Positions 52,940 to 61,481 of a DNA stretch of 64,000 nucleotides are shown one piece after another. Under the pieces are notes generated by a model. That model was not told the origin of the DNA. It made no database searches and worked only from the letters and a program-made list of their open reading frames with translations. Origin of the DNA: Bacteroidota bacterium (GTDB taxonomy: Bacteria > Bacteroidota > Bacteroidia > Chitinophagales > Chitinophagaceae); the NCBI GenBank assembly GCA_016868815.1, contig VGFQ01000002.1, positions 124,001 to 188,000 of the forward strand, read 5' to 3'. The position numbers were made by a program, and so were the translations under genes. Each line of letters opens with the position of its first letter. Positions within the stretch are counted from its first letter, which is position 1.

Positions 52940-53338
52940 ATGACGTTGCTCCAATCTTTGATTCTCCTGTTGGCATGTTCAGTGGCCTCAGTGGCCTCCG
53001 CCCAACGTTTGATGGATGGAAGTCGGCGCACGGTCGGCTATATTGAAGACGGCCGTATCATGGATGCATCCCGCCGTACCATTGGATATTTCGATGATCA
53101 GCGGGTGATGGACGGTCGTCGTCGTACGGTTGGATACATCGAGGATGGACGTTTCATGGAAGCCTCTCGGCGTACCTGCGGGTATATGGATGGTGACCGC
53201 GTGATGGACGGTAGCCGCCGTACGATCGGCTACCTCGATGGAGATCGCATCTTGGATGCTTCCCGAAAGACAATCGGGTACATGGAAGGGGTGCGACGAA
53301 GGGAGGCCGCCGCTTTTTTCTTTTTCTACTTCTACTGA
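52940..53338 (+). CDS. Small exported protein of six 16-residue repeats
   Basis: A 132-residue protein. Residues 1-21 form a signal peptide (LLQSLILLLACSVASVASA). Residues 23-118 are six back-to-back 16-residue repeats with consensus R-hyd-M-D-G/A-S-R-R-T-hyd-G-Y-hyd-E/D-D/G-G/D. The fifth repeat position alternates Gly and Ala, giving a 32-residue super-period. The C-terminus is an unusual aromatic run (AAAFFFFYFY). Alternating short strands with a conserved GY turn suggest a closed beta-structure, perhaps similar to '4-fold beta-flower' proteins; I am not certain of that link. The gene follows the symporter by 25 bp. Function unknown. Confidence 0.82.
   Translation: MTLLQSLILLLACSVASVASAQRLMDGSRRTVGYIEDGRIMDASRRTIGYFDDQRVMDGRRRTVGYIEDGRFMEASRRTCGYMDGDRVMDGSRRTIGYLDGDRILDASRKTIGYMEGVRRREAAAFFFFYFY
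53006..53293 (+). repeat. Six in-frame 48-bp tandem repeats
   Basis: Each 48-bp unit encodes one 16-residue repeat of the exported protein. Units differ at many third positions while the protein is conserved, so the array is old and under selection rather than a fresh slippage product. Confidence 0.85.
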
Positions 53339-53344
53339 TACGGA

Positions 53345-56311
53345 TTATCCCTGCGATGCAGGCTTATTGAGGAAGGCTTCCCAGAGTATTTCGATCGGAT
53401 GCAGCGCTATCTTCCCGGTTCCATCTTTAACCTGGTGCCGGCAGCTAGTGCCAGGCGCACAGATTAGGGTATCGGCAGATGCCTTACGGACTGCTGGGAA
53501 GAGGACTAGCTCTCCGATGCGGTTGGAGAGGCCAAAGTGCTCTACTTCATAGCCAAAGGATCCAGCCATCCCACAGCATCCGGAAGGGATGGTGGAGACC
53601 GAATAGCCTTCCGGCAGTGAAAGCATTTTCACGGTGGAGGAAAGGTCGCCTACGGCTTTCTGCTGGCAGTGGCCATGTAGGAGGATGTGCCTACGGTCAG
53701 CAGAAAAAGCATTGGTCTGTATATGGCCTTTCTCAGCTTCCCGGGAGATGAACTCATCAAAGAGTAGGGAATGGCCTGCCAGTTGTCTGGATGCTTCAAG
53801 ATACTCATCTGTGGCGAGATCTGGGTATTCGTCTCTGAAGGCTAGTATCGCCGAAGGTTCTATGCCAATGAGAGGTTCCTGGTTGGTGACGATGCGGGAA
53901 AGGATCTTTATGTTCTCGTTTGCGATTTCTTGTGCCTTTCGGAGAAGGCCTTTTGAGAGCCAAGTTCTTCCACTTTCATGGTGACTTGGTATCGACACTT
54001 CATATCCAAGGGATTCCAGCAGAAGGATGGCTTTGATGCCGATGTGTGTATCTGTATAGTTAGTAAATTCGTCGCAGAAGAGGTGCACCTTGCCATGGGG
54101 GTATACTCGACCGGGCGTTTTTCGTTTTAGATACCGCCGATGCCAGCTGCGGAGGGTTTGTCTCGGTAGCGTTGGGAGGGAGCGCTCCTGGGCGAAGCCC
54201 GAGAGTTTCTTTACAAGGGAGCTCAGTACGGGGGCTGTCATCGTGAAATTGTATAGCCATGGCGCCAGCATTCCGATCCGCGAGAGCAGGGAGAATCGGG
54301 CAATCAGCTGCGACCTGATAGGAACGCCATGCGCGTCGTACCAGTGTTGCAGGAATTCTGCCTTCAGCTTGGAGACGTCGACATTCGAGGGGCACTCAGA
54401 TTTGCAGCCTTTGCAGCTGAGGCACAAGTCCATTACCTCGTAAATCTCATGGTGGTCGTAGCGGTTGGCCTGCTCAGATCTTGTCAGGAATTCCCGGAGG
54501 ATGTTGGCACGCGCGCGGGTTGTGTCTTTTTCATCACGAGTGGCCATGTAAGAGGGGCACATGGTGCCTCCAGATAGATGGGTCTTCCGACAGTCGCCAG
54601 ACCCGTTGCATTGTTCGGCATGTTGGAGGATGTCCTGGCCCGCGAACCGAAAGATGGTATTAAAGGCCGGGGTTTTCTGGCCGGCCGTATAGCGAAGATG
54701 CTGGTCCATGGGCGGTGTATCCGTGATCTTCCCGGGGTTGAAGATGTTGGCAGGGTCCCATGTTTTCTTAATCTCCTTCAGCAGCCGGTAGTTCTGAACA
54801 CCGATCATCTGGGGGATGAACTCACCCCGCAGCCTTCCATCGCCATGTTCGCCGCTGAGTGAGCCGCCATATTGTTTGACGAGGACAGCGATCTCTTCTG
54901 CGATTGTGCGGAACTTCTGTTGTCCTTCCTCTGTCTTCAGGTTCAGGATGGGTCGGAGGTGCAGCTCGCCCGAGCCTGCATGGGCATAATGTACGCTGTA
55001 GAGGCCGTGCCGTTGGAGTATTAAGTTGAATGCCTCAATATAGGAGGGCAGATCGTTGACATCTACGGCGGTGTCTTCAATGACTGCAACTGCCTTTTCA
55101 TCTCCCGGCAGGTTGCTGAGCAGTCCCAGACCTGCCTTGCGAAGATTCCATATCCGCTTGGTGTCTTCGCCGAATAGCAGCGGGAAGTGATATCCCAGCC
55201 CGGCTTCTCGCATCCGCTCTTCTGCCTGGGCAGCCACCGAGAGGACCTCCTCGCGTGAACTCCTGCGAAACTCTACGATCAGGATCGCGCCTGGGTCTCC
55301 CTCCACAAAGAAACGGTTTCGGCGCTGCTCTGGATTATCCTTAGTGCATTCCAATACATAGTGATCGATCAGTTCGCAGGCAGAGGGGCGGTATGCAAGG
55401 GCGATGAGATTGGCCCTCAAGGCTTCATCGATGCTGTGGAAGTGTACACAGAGCAGCCCAGTCTCGGCAGGCGGGAGTTCCACCAGCGATAATGTGATCT
55501 CCGTCAGGAATGCCAGCGTTCCTTCAGATCCAGCAATCAGCGTGCAGAAGTTGAAGTCGGGCCCGCCGACCGTGAACGGTGCTGTCTCGAGGAGTAAGTC
55601 CACGGCATAGCCAGTATTCCTCCTTTCCACTGATTTTTTCGGGAATTCCTTTCGGATGGCGACTTGGTTGTTATAGTCGGACAGGGAGGAACGAATCTGA
55701 CGATAGATAGACCCTTCGAGGGTCTGCTGTTCACAGATGTCATGGAAGCGTTCCAGATCGAGGCTAGAGAATGCTGCCTCGCTGCCGTCGCTCAGGATGG
55801 CTTTCACAGCGCGCAGATATTCCCGGGTGCTGCGGTAAACGATAGAGTTGGAGCCGCAGGAGTTATTACCTACCATGCCGCCGATCATCGCGCGGTTGGC
55901 AGTAGAGGTCTCGGGGCCGAAGAATAGCCCATATGGCCGGAGGAAGAGATTGAGTTCGTCTCGCACCACCCCCGGTTCAACCCTCACCCATCGTTCAGCT
56001 ACATTCAGCTCGAGGATGCGGTTAAAGGACTTTGACACATCTACCACGATGCCGTTGCCGACCACTTGACCGGCCAATGAAGTGCCTGCCGTGCGTGGGA
56101 TGAGCGATGTTCGCTCTTCCCGGGCAAAGGCAATTAGCCGCTTTATATCAGCCGCACGCTTGGGGATCGCCACCGCCAGTGGAAGCTCGCGGTAAGCGGA
56201 GGCATCGGTGGCATATAAGATGCGCATCTTCTGGTCGAAATGCAGTTCTCCCTCCAGCTTGCTGGATAGGAGTTGCAGCTTCATCCTCATCGTGTCTTGC
56301 AACAATTCCAT
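53345..56311 (-). CDS. FAD-linked oxidase/Fe-S D-lactate-dehydrogenase-like protein
   Basis: A 988-residue membrane-associated or cytoplasmic flavoprotein that fuses an FAD-dependent 2-hydroxyacid dehydrogenase to an iron-sulfur subunit. Residues about 45-275 are FAD_binding_4 (IPRTAGTSLAGQVVGNGIVVDVSK and GGMVGNNSCGSNSI), followed by the FAD-linked oxidase C-terminal domain with HAGSGELHLRPIL near 440 and SLSGEHGDGRLRGEF near 480. A cysteine-rich 4Fe-4S segment, CLSCKGCKSECPSNVDV, lies near 638. The C-terminal part has a CCG-type motif GCCGMAGSFGYE near 930. The layout matches the YdiJ/Dld-type D-lactate or D-2-hydroxyglutarate dehydrogenases. It is 22 bp downstream of icd, which hints at a link with 2-hydroxyglutarate or lactate metabolism. 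Confidence 0.92.
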   Translation of the reverse strand: MELLQDTMRMKLQLLSSKLEGELHFDQKMRILYATDASAYRELPLAVAIPKRAADIKRLIAFAREERTSLIPRTAGTSLAGQVVGNGIVVDVSKSFNRILELNVAERWVRVEPGVVRDELNLFLRPYGLFFGPETSTANRAMIGGMVGNNSCGSNSIVYRSTREYLRAVKAILSDGSEAAFSSLDLERFHDICEQQTLEGSIYRQIRSSLSDYNNQVAIRKEFPKKSVERRNTGYAVDLLLETAPFTVGGPDFNFCTLIAGSEGTLAFLTEITLSLVELPPAETGLLCVHFHSIDEALRANLIALAYRPSACELIDHYVLECTKDNPEQRRNRFFVEGDPGAILIVEFRRSSREEVLSVAAQAEERMREAGLGYHFPLLFGEDTKRIWNLRKAGLGLLSNLPGDEKAVAVIEDTAVDVNDLPSYIEAFNLILQRHGLYSVHYAHAGSGELHLRPILNLKTEEGQQKFRTIAEEIAVLVKQYGGSLSGEHGDGRLRGEFIPQMIGVQNYRLLKEIKKTWDPANIFNPGKITDTPPMDQHLRYTAGQKTPAFNTIFRFAGQDILQHAEQCNGSGDCRKTHLSGGTMCPSYMATRDEKDTTRARANILREFLTRSEQANRYDHHEIYEVMDLCLSCKGCKSECPSNVDVSKLKAEFLQHWYDAHGVPIRSQLIARFSLLSRIGMLAPWLYNFTMTAPVLSSLVKKLSGFAQERSLPTLPRQTLRSWHRRYLKRKTPGRVYPHGKVHLFCDEFTNYTDTHIGIKAILLLESLGYEVSIPSHHESGRTWLSKGLLRKAQEIANENIKILSRIVTNQEPLIGIEPSAILAFRDEYPDLATDEYLEASRQLAGHSLLFDEFISREAEKGHIQTNAFSADRRHILLHGHCQQKAVGDLSSTVKMLSLPEGYSVSTIPSGCCGMAGSFGYEVEHFGLSNRIGELVLFPAVRKASADTLICAPGTSCRHQVKDGTGKIALHPIEILWEAFLNKPASQG

Positions 56312-56333
56312 CAGTTGAATGGCTTCTGCAGGA

Positions 56334-57563
56334 TTATCTCAGCCGTTGTATGAGATTCTGATTGATGGCGTCCAGAAACTCTTCCGTATATAGGTAATGC
56401 TCTCCATGCAGGACTTTGTTGCCATGGATGCAGATGGCCAAATCTTTCGTCATGTTACCACTTTCTACCGTCTCGATACAAACGGCCTCAAGTGCATCGG
56501 CAAAGTCAATCAATGCCTGGTTGCCGTCGAGTTTTCCACGGAAGGCAAGTCCTCTGGTCCAAGCAAATATGGAAGCGATCGGGTTGGTGCTTGTAGGCCT
56601 TCCTTTCTGGTGTTCGCGGTAGTGGCGTGTCACAGTGCCGTGGGCTGCTTCTGCCTCCATTACCTGACCGTCTGGCGTGACGAGTACGGAGGTCATGAGT
56701 CCCAGCGAGCCATAGCCCTGGGCAACCGAATCGCTCTGTACATCTCCATCATAATTCTTGCATGCCCAAATAAAGCCGCCATTCCATTTCATCGCGCTGG
56801 CAACCATGTCATCTATCAGCCGGTGTTCATAGGTGATTCCTGCCGCGTCGAATGAAGCTTTAAATTCTGTGTCGAAAACTTCTTGGAAGATGTCTTTGAA
56901 GCGACCGTCGTATTTTTTCAGGATGGTATTCTTGGTACTCAGATACAGCGGCCAGCTTTTCTGAAGAGCCATATTCATGCAGCTCCGTGCAAAACCGCTG
57001 ATGCTCTCATCTGTATTGTACATAGAAAGAGCCACACCTCCGCCTTTGAAAGCGAAGACTTCGTGTTCTATCACCTTCCCATCCTCGCCTTCATACTTCA
57101 CCGTCAGCTTTCCCTTTCCCGGTACGACGAAGTCTGTCGCTCGGTATTGGTCGCCAAAGGCATGCCTGCCCACGATGATGGGCCTGTTCCAGGTCGTCAC
57201 CAGTCTTGGGATGTTCTGGATGACGATGGGCTCGCGGAAGACCGTACCATCGAGAATATTCCGGATGGTACCATTGGGGCTCTTCCACATCTGTTTGAGG
57301 TTGAACTCTTTGACGCGCTCTTCGTCGGGGGTGATCGTCGCGCATTTGATGCCTACTTTATGAGTACGGATCGCGTGGGCAGCGTCTACGGTGACTTGAT
57401 CATTGGTCTCGTCGCGGTGCTCCAGGCCTAGGTCGTAATAGCGGATGTCGATATCCAGATAGGGGAGGATCAGTTTGTCTTTAATGAATCTCCAGATGAT
57501 ACGGGTCATCTCATCTCCGTCGAGTTCCACGACGGGACAAGCCACTTTGATTTTCTCCTCCAT
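56334..57563 (-). CDS. icd: NADP-dependent isocitrate dehydrogenase
   Basis: The eukaryotic-like (type II, IDH1-like) NADP-dependent isocitrate dehydrogenase of the citric acid cycle, converting isocitrate to 2-oxoglutarate with CO2 and NADPH. About 409 residues from ATG 57563, starting [21 protein letters not shown], the standard family start. [19 protein letters not shown] near residue 94, [13 protein letters not shown] near 132 and [23 protein letters not shown] near 270 contain the substrate and metal residues; [16 protein letters not shown] near 308 is the NADP-binding block. The frame opens at 57590 with a TTG that overlaps the promoter box, so I reject it as start. Confidence 0.96.
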   Translation of the reverse strand: MEEKIKVACPVVELDGDEMTRIIWRFIKDKLILPYLDIDIRYYDLGLEHRDETNDQVTVDAAHAIRTHKVGIKCATITPDEERVKEFNLKQMWKSPNGTIRNILDGTVFREPIVIQNIPRLVTTWNRPIIVGRHAFGDQYRATDFVVPGKGKLTVKYEGEDGKVIEHEVFAFKGGGVALSMYNTDESISGFARSCMNMALQKSWPLYLSTKNTILKKYDGRFKDIFQEVFDTEFKASFDAAGITYEHRLIDDMVASAMKWNGGFIWACKNYDGDVQSDSVAQGYGSLGLMTSVLVTPDGQVMEAEAAHGTVTRHYREHQKGRPTSTNPIASIFAWTRGLAFRGKLDGNQALIDFADALEAVCIETVESGNMTKDLAICIHGNKVLHGEHYLYTEEFLDAINQNLIQRLR

Positions 57564-57587
57564 GTTGTTATTTATCCTTTGGAAGGA

Positions 57588-57595
57588 CAAATGTA
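57588..57595 (-). promoter_or_regulatory. Putative -7 promoter box for icd
   Basis: On the minus strand the sequence reads TACATTTG, a match to TAnnTTTG, 24 bp before the icd ATG at 57563. A purine-rich Shine-Dalgarno-like stretch (GGATAA) lies between them. No good -33 match at standard spacing. Confidence 0.45.
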
Positions 57596-57635
57596 AAACA
57601 TGCCGGGCAATTGACTTCCATCTGCCTTGCTGTCA

Positions 57636-57978
57636 TTATGCCTTTTTTCCTTTTCTTCGGTTATTGATGCGTATCGTGATGTTGAGCCAGAATACTTCAG
57701 TCACCCCCTGTCCAGGGGAGTCGGTAACTGATTCCGCCACGCACCAGATGTGGGGATATGTTTGGCTGTCCTTTTTGGTGTCGGGTGGAGAAGTCGAGCC
57801 TAGCACCCAGTGACTGTCTACCTAACCACATCATGTTTATATGGATCCACTCCTGCTGTTGGTGGTGCATATCAGGTTGTGCCATGCCTTTCGAGGAAAA
57901 GCAAAAGGCGGGAATCGCCAGCCAACAACACATGCACAAGCAGCAGGAGTACACCAGTCGTCTCAGTCTGGGCGGCTT
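57636..57978 (-). pseudogene. Frameshifted small exported protein, beta-barrel-like
   Basis: Minus-strand reading from 57978 gives KPPRLRRLVYSCCLCMCCWL, a basic-then-hydrophobic leader with likely cleavage after SKGMAQ. HHQQQEWIHINMMWLGRQSL, GARLDFSTRHQKG and HLVRGGISYRLPWTG follow, resembling the strand-turn-strand pattern of DUF2490-type outer-membrane proteins. At a run of five G residues (57704-57708) the frame ends in TGA at 57697. If one G is removed it continues VTEVFWLNITIRINNRRKGK to a TAA at 57636, a plausible barrel-like end. Upstream, a TAG stands where an ATG would be expected (57979-57981); a GTG at 57954 is the first usable start. Either a recent pseudogene, a slippage-controlled gene or a sequencing error in the G run. 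Confidence 0.55.
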
Positions 57979-58032
57979 CTACCAGCCCAAGCCTAGGTAA
58001 ATATTGAAAAAAAACCAATCGCCGTTGGAATC

Positions 58033-58051
58033 GGCTTACCTTGCGTAAGCC
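58033..58051 (+). other. Small hairpin ahead of the lipoprotein gene
   Basis: GGCTTAC and GTAAGCC form a 7-bp stem around CTTGC, ending 13 bp before the ATG at 58065. It could act on translation of that gene or end the divergent transcript; neither can be shown. Confidence 0.3.
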
Positions 58052-58064
58052 AATTAATTCTGTG

Positions 58065-59015
58065 ATGGCCTGGAATCGCTTTCCTGTACTCCTCTTTTTC
58101 TGGACGCTCTTATCATGCGTTGAAAAGAGAGCCAATCTAGCCATCGACCAGGATCTGGCGCCTCGCCAGTTTGTGGGGTCTTTCCCGGAGATCCCCCTGC
58201 CATGGACTTTGACGGAGGCAATGCTCTCATCAAAGCCGGGCGATAGCCTGCTGATCAACCAAGCGCTGGTGAAAAGGTACATTCCCGATAGTGTATACAA
58301 AAAACACTTCCGGAGGGCAGAGCATCCCAGATTCCATATCATTGGCCGCATCTCCGTGAAGGAAGGGGAGACCTATATCTTGGTAAGGGCCTCGTACCGA
58401 TCCACAGTGTTGGCTTATCTCTTGTGTTTTGATCTTACAGACAGCTTTCGGGTCTCGAAACCTGTCTTACAGCTTCCTGTAGATGCGCGTTATAAGAATG
58501 AATTTTCTGTTGATCGGCGGCATGTGATGTCAAAGATCAGATCTCGGACGGGCCGCGACGGTCAGCTGACATACCGAAAAGATGCATGGGTGTACAATAC
58601 GGCAGGCGTCTTCACATTGGTCCTCACCGAAAGCAATGAGCCGATCGATGAAGAGGTCTATAACCCTATTGATACATTTCCGGCAACCCGACCACTCAGT
58701 GGAGATTATCGCCTATCGGCACGAGACTTCTTGTCTATTCGCGACGGCCATTCTGACAAGCGACTGACATTTTTCCTGCACATGGAGCGAAAGGAATGGG
58801 CTTGTACCGGGGAGCTTCGCGGAGAATTGAATCTGGTAACCCCCACTTTAGCCCATTACGACCGCGCAGACGATCACTGTATCCTTGAGTTTAGCTTCCG
58901 GCGCAATGCCGTCACGGTCCGAGAACTTTCGGCCTGTGGCAACCGGAGAAGTGTACGCTGCACATTCAGCGGGACCTACCGCCGGAAGGCAGTCCCCGTC
59001 AAGAAGAAAAAATAG
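58065..59015 (+). CDS. Putative lipoprotein of unknown function
   Basis: A 316-residue exported protein starting at ATG 58065 (MAWNRFPVLLFFWTLLSC), with a lipobox-like LLSC and Cys at residue 18, so probably lipid-anchored. I do not recognise a domain. The body has mixed beta-strand segments (HIIGRISVKEGETYILVRA, TGELRGELNLVTPTLAHYD) and a basic C-terminal tail ending KKKK. An in-frame TTG at 58041 lies inside a hairpin and is rejected as start. It diverges from the broken small exported gene and stands 78 bp before the phosphorylase gene. Confidence 0.7.
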   Translation: MAWNRFPVLLFFWTLLSCVEKRANLAIDQDLAPRQFVGSFPEIPLPWTLTEAMLSSKPGDSLLINQALVKRYIPDSVYKKHFRRAEHPRFHIIGRISVKEGETYILVRASYRSTVLAYLLCFDLTDSFRVSKPVLQLPVDARYKNEFSVDRRHVMSKIRSRTGRDGQLTYRKDAWVYNTAGVFTLVLTESNEPIDEEVYNPIDTFPATRPLSGDYRLSARDFLSIRDGHSDKRLTFFLHMERKEWACTGELRGELNLVTPTLAHYDRADDHCILEFSFRRNAVTVRELSACGNRRSVRCTFSGTYRRKAVPVKKKK

Positions 59016-59093
59016 AGCCAACACATCGTTGCATCGTGCCGGGCCAGCTTTAGTCTCTGAATTCTGCCGATCATGCATTAACTTGCGGCTCGC

Positions 59094-60758
59094 ATGACAG
59101 ACTTTAGAGATTTTTGTGTTCCCTACCAAACGGACTCCCGGTATGCCCGAAAGGTGGCCTATTTCTCGATGGAGTATGCTGTTCACCAACCCCTCAAAAT
59201 TTATAGTGGTGGGCTTGGCTTTTTGTCCGGCTCCCACCTCCGCAGCGCCTTTGAACTCCGGCAAAACCTGATTGCCATCGGCATCTTATGGAAATACGGG
59301 TATTATGATCAAGCCCGCAATCAGGATCAGACCCTACAGGTGCAGTGGAATGAGAAGATCTATAATTTCCTGCAGGACACCGGAATTAAATATCAGGTAA
59401 TCATTCATGATGCACCTGTATGGGTAAAAGTCTTCTACCTGGCGCCATACAGGTTCCAGACAGCCCCGTTGTTCTTGCTCAGCACCGACCTGCCCGAGAA
59501 CGACTACGTATCACAGACCATCACACACCGGCTCTACGATGCCAACGTCGCAACCAAGGTTGCCCAGTTCATCCTGCTGGGGGTTGGTGGCGCCCGACTG
59601 GTCGATGAGCTGGGCTTCGAGCCAGATGTCTACCACCTCAACGAGGCACATGCCGTCTCCTCCGTTTTTTACCTGTACCAGAAATACGGCCGCAACATAT
59701 CCGAGGTCAAACGTCGGCTCGTCTTCACCACGCATACTCCGGAAGAGGCTGGCAATGAGAAGCACGATATGCATCTCTGCCATAAGATGTCTTATTTCAA
59801 TGGCCTCCCTCTCGAGGAGGTTCGAACGATCACTGGGATACACGACGACCACTTCAACCACTCCCTTGTCGCCCTCCGTTTTGCCCGAATGGCTAATGGG
59901 GTGTCTGAGCTCCATGGACACGTAAGCCGAAAGATGTGGGGCGGAACAGACGGGGTCTGTCCCATAATTCATATCACCAACGCGCAGAACTGGAAATATT
60001 GGGCAGATAAGCAACTGTATTTCTCTATGGACGGCAGCGACACAGAGCGTTTCGACGACCGTAAGCGCTACCTCAAGAAGAGGGCTTTTGATCTGGTAGC
60101 GGACCAGACAGGGAAGCTGTTGGATCCTGACGTCTTCACCATCGTTTGGGCCCGTCGATTTGCAGGATACAAGCGGGCCGACTTACTGACCCGCGATAAA
60201 GAACGCTTCAAGGCCCTGCTGGCCAACAAGCGGCATCCCGTGCAAATCGTGTGGGCCGGGAAGCCCTATCCGGTAGACTACCCGGCCATCACAGAGTTCA
60301 ATCATCTAGTACATATCAGCCGAGACTATCCGAATATGGCCGTCTGCACGGGCTATGAACTCGGATTGAGTAAACGACTCAAGCAGGCAGCAGACGCCTG
60401 GCTCAACAACCCCCGCGTGCCCCGAGAGGCCTCCGGCACCAGTGGTATGACCGCCGCTATGAACGGAGCTGTTAACCTGTCCACCAACGATGGCTGGATT
60501 GTGGAGTTCATAGAGCACGGAAAGAATGGATTTGTGGTGCCGTCTGTCGACTATGAGCGCATGCATGTGTATGAGCAGGATGAGTACGACCTCGATGCTA
60601 TCTATGAGATACTCGAGCAGCAAGTTCTACCCACTTACTATGAGAATCCCGAAGGCTGGCGCGCTGTTGTCCAGCAAGGCATGCGGGATGTCCGTTTCCG
60701 ATTCGATTCAAACCGGATGGCAGCAGAGTACTACCAGCTCATGTACATACCTGGCTAG
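59094..60758 (+). CDS. glgP: Alpha-glucan (glycogen/maltodextrin) phosphorylase, short type
   Basis: A 554-residue PLP-dependent phosphorylase that releases glucose 1-phosphate from alpha-1,4-glucans. The N-terminus has VAYFSMEYAVHQPLKIYSGGLGFLSGSHLRSA, the usual start of the short bacterial/archaeal type (about 550-600 residues rather than the 800 of GlgP/MalP). NEAHAVSSVFYLYQKYG near residue 180, RRFAGYKRADLL near 354 and VPREASGTSGMTAAMNGAVNLSTNDGW near 442-468 carry the phosphate- and PLP-binding blocks; the lysine for PLP in longer enzymes lies in the EASGTSNMK motif, here SGTSGMT, which lacks that lysine. This is characteristic of the short family too, so the catalytic details need care. 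It probably acts in glycogen turnover. Confidence 0.85.
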   Translation: MTDFRDFCVPYQTDSRYARKVAYFSMEYAVHQPLKIYSGGLGFLSGSHLRSAFELRQNLIAIGILWKYGYYDQARNQDQTLQVQWNEKIYNFLQDTGIKYQVIIHDAPVWVKVFYLAPYRFQTAPLFLLSTDLPENDYVSQTITHRLYDANVATKVAQFILLGVGGARLVDELGFEPDVYHLNEAHAVSSVFYLYQKYGRNISEVKRRLVFTTHTPEEAGNEKHDMHLCHKMSYFNGLPLEEVRTITGIHDDHFNHSLVALRFARMANGVSELHGHVSRKMWGGTDGVCPIIHITNAQNWKYWADKQLYFSMDGSDTERFDDRKRYLKKRAFDLVADQTGKLLDPDVFTIVWARRFAGYKRADLLTRDKERFKALLANKRHPVQIVWAGKPYPVDYPAITEFNHLVHISRDYPNMAVCTGYELGLSKRLKQAADAWLNNPRVPREASGTSGMTAAMNGAVNLSTNDGWIVEFIEHGKNGFVVPSVDYERMHVYEQDEYDLDAIYEILEQQVLPTYYENPEGWRAVVQQGMRDVRFRFDSNRMAAEYYQLMYIPG

Positions 60759-60765
60759 CGGAGTT

Positions 60766-61467
60766 CTAGTTTTGAAGGGATACCCATTTCTCCAGCGCTT
60801 CGCTGGTCATGACACCCTGTAGGCGTTTCTCTTCCACACCGTTCCGATATAGGATGAAGGTCGGTAGGGCTTGTACGCCAAGCGATTTCATGAGTCCCAC
60901 CTCAAGGCCTCCGTCCATCTTCACCAGCCGGATGCGTTTGTCTGACTTTCCTCGCATGTAGGATGCGAGGATGGGCTCCATTTGACGGCAGGGTGGACAC
61001 CATTCTGCCCCAAAATCAACGAGAATGACCTGGGCTGAGGATATAACATCATTGTATTGCTGCCAGGTTGTCTGTGGCAGTTGTGTATTTCCAGGCTCCA
61101 CAGGAAGCCCTGCTATTTTCCATGCGCTCATGCCACCGCTGAGGTTTGTGACCTGCAGGAAGCCTTGGGCGCGCAAGTATTGGGCCGCCGCATGGCTGCG
61201 GCCACCACTCAGGCAGTAGACAAAAACGGGTCTGTTCTTGTCCAAGTACTGTGTACGGTCAAAGAACTGCTGACGGTCCGTCCAATCTGCTTGCAGCGAC
61301 CCTTTCAGATGTCCATCCTGGTATTCACGGGCCGTCCTGACATCCAACAGCTGGATATCTTTCAATGTCGCTGCCTTGGCGAACGCTTCGGGTAGTAACT
61401 CTCCGGCCGGCTGTGCTTGATTGCTGCAGGAGATCAGCAAGGTCAGTAGAGGCATCCAATATTTCAT
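60766..61467 (-). CDS. Rhodanese-thioredoxin fusion lipoprotein
   Basis: A 233-residue exported protein joining a rhodanese domain to a thioredoxin domain. The leader MKYWMPLLTLLISCSNQAQP contains a lipobox with Cys at residue 14. Rhodanese (about 25-120): DVRTAREYQDGHLKGSLQ and the active-site loop VYCLSGGRSHAA with nucleophilic Cys near residue 86. Thioredoxin (about 130-230): FGAEWCPPCRQMEPIL with a WCPPC pair, and the cis-Pro in ALPTFILY. It would couple sulfur transfer with disulfide exchange outside the cytoplasm. The start at 61467 is preferred; the open frame extends into the upstream ATPase gene, 14 bp away, with which it is probably co-transcribed. Confidence 0.88.
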   Translation of the reverse strand: MKYWMPLLTLLISCSNQAQPAGELLPEAFAKAATLKDIQLLDVRTAREYQDGHLKGSLQADWTDRQQFFDRTQYLDKNRPVFVYCLSGGRSHAAAQYLRAQGFLQVTNLSGGMSAWKIAGLPVEPGNTQLPQTTWQQYNDVISSAQVILVDFGAEWCPPCRQMEPILASYMRGKSDKRIRLVKMDGGLEVGLMKSLGVQALPTFILYRNGVEEKRLQGVMTSEALEKWVSLQN

Positions 61468-61481
61468 GGTTGGCTGGTTGA

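Noticed and set aside
53006-53293. The 48-bp tandem array as a possible CRISPR or intergenic minisatellite
   Set aside because: The units are contiguous without spacers, in frame inside a coding sequence with signal peptide, and diverge mainly at third codon positions.
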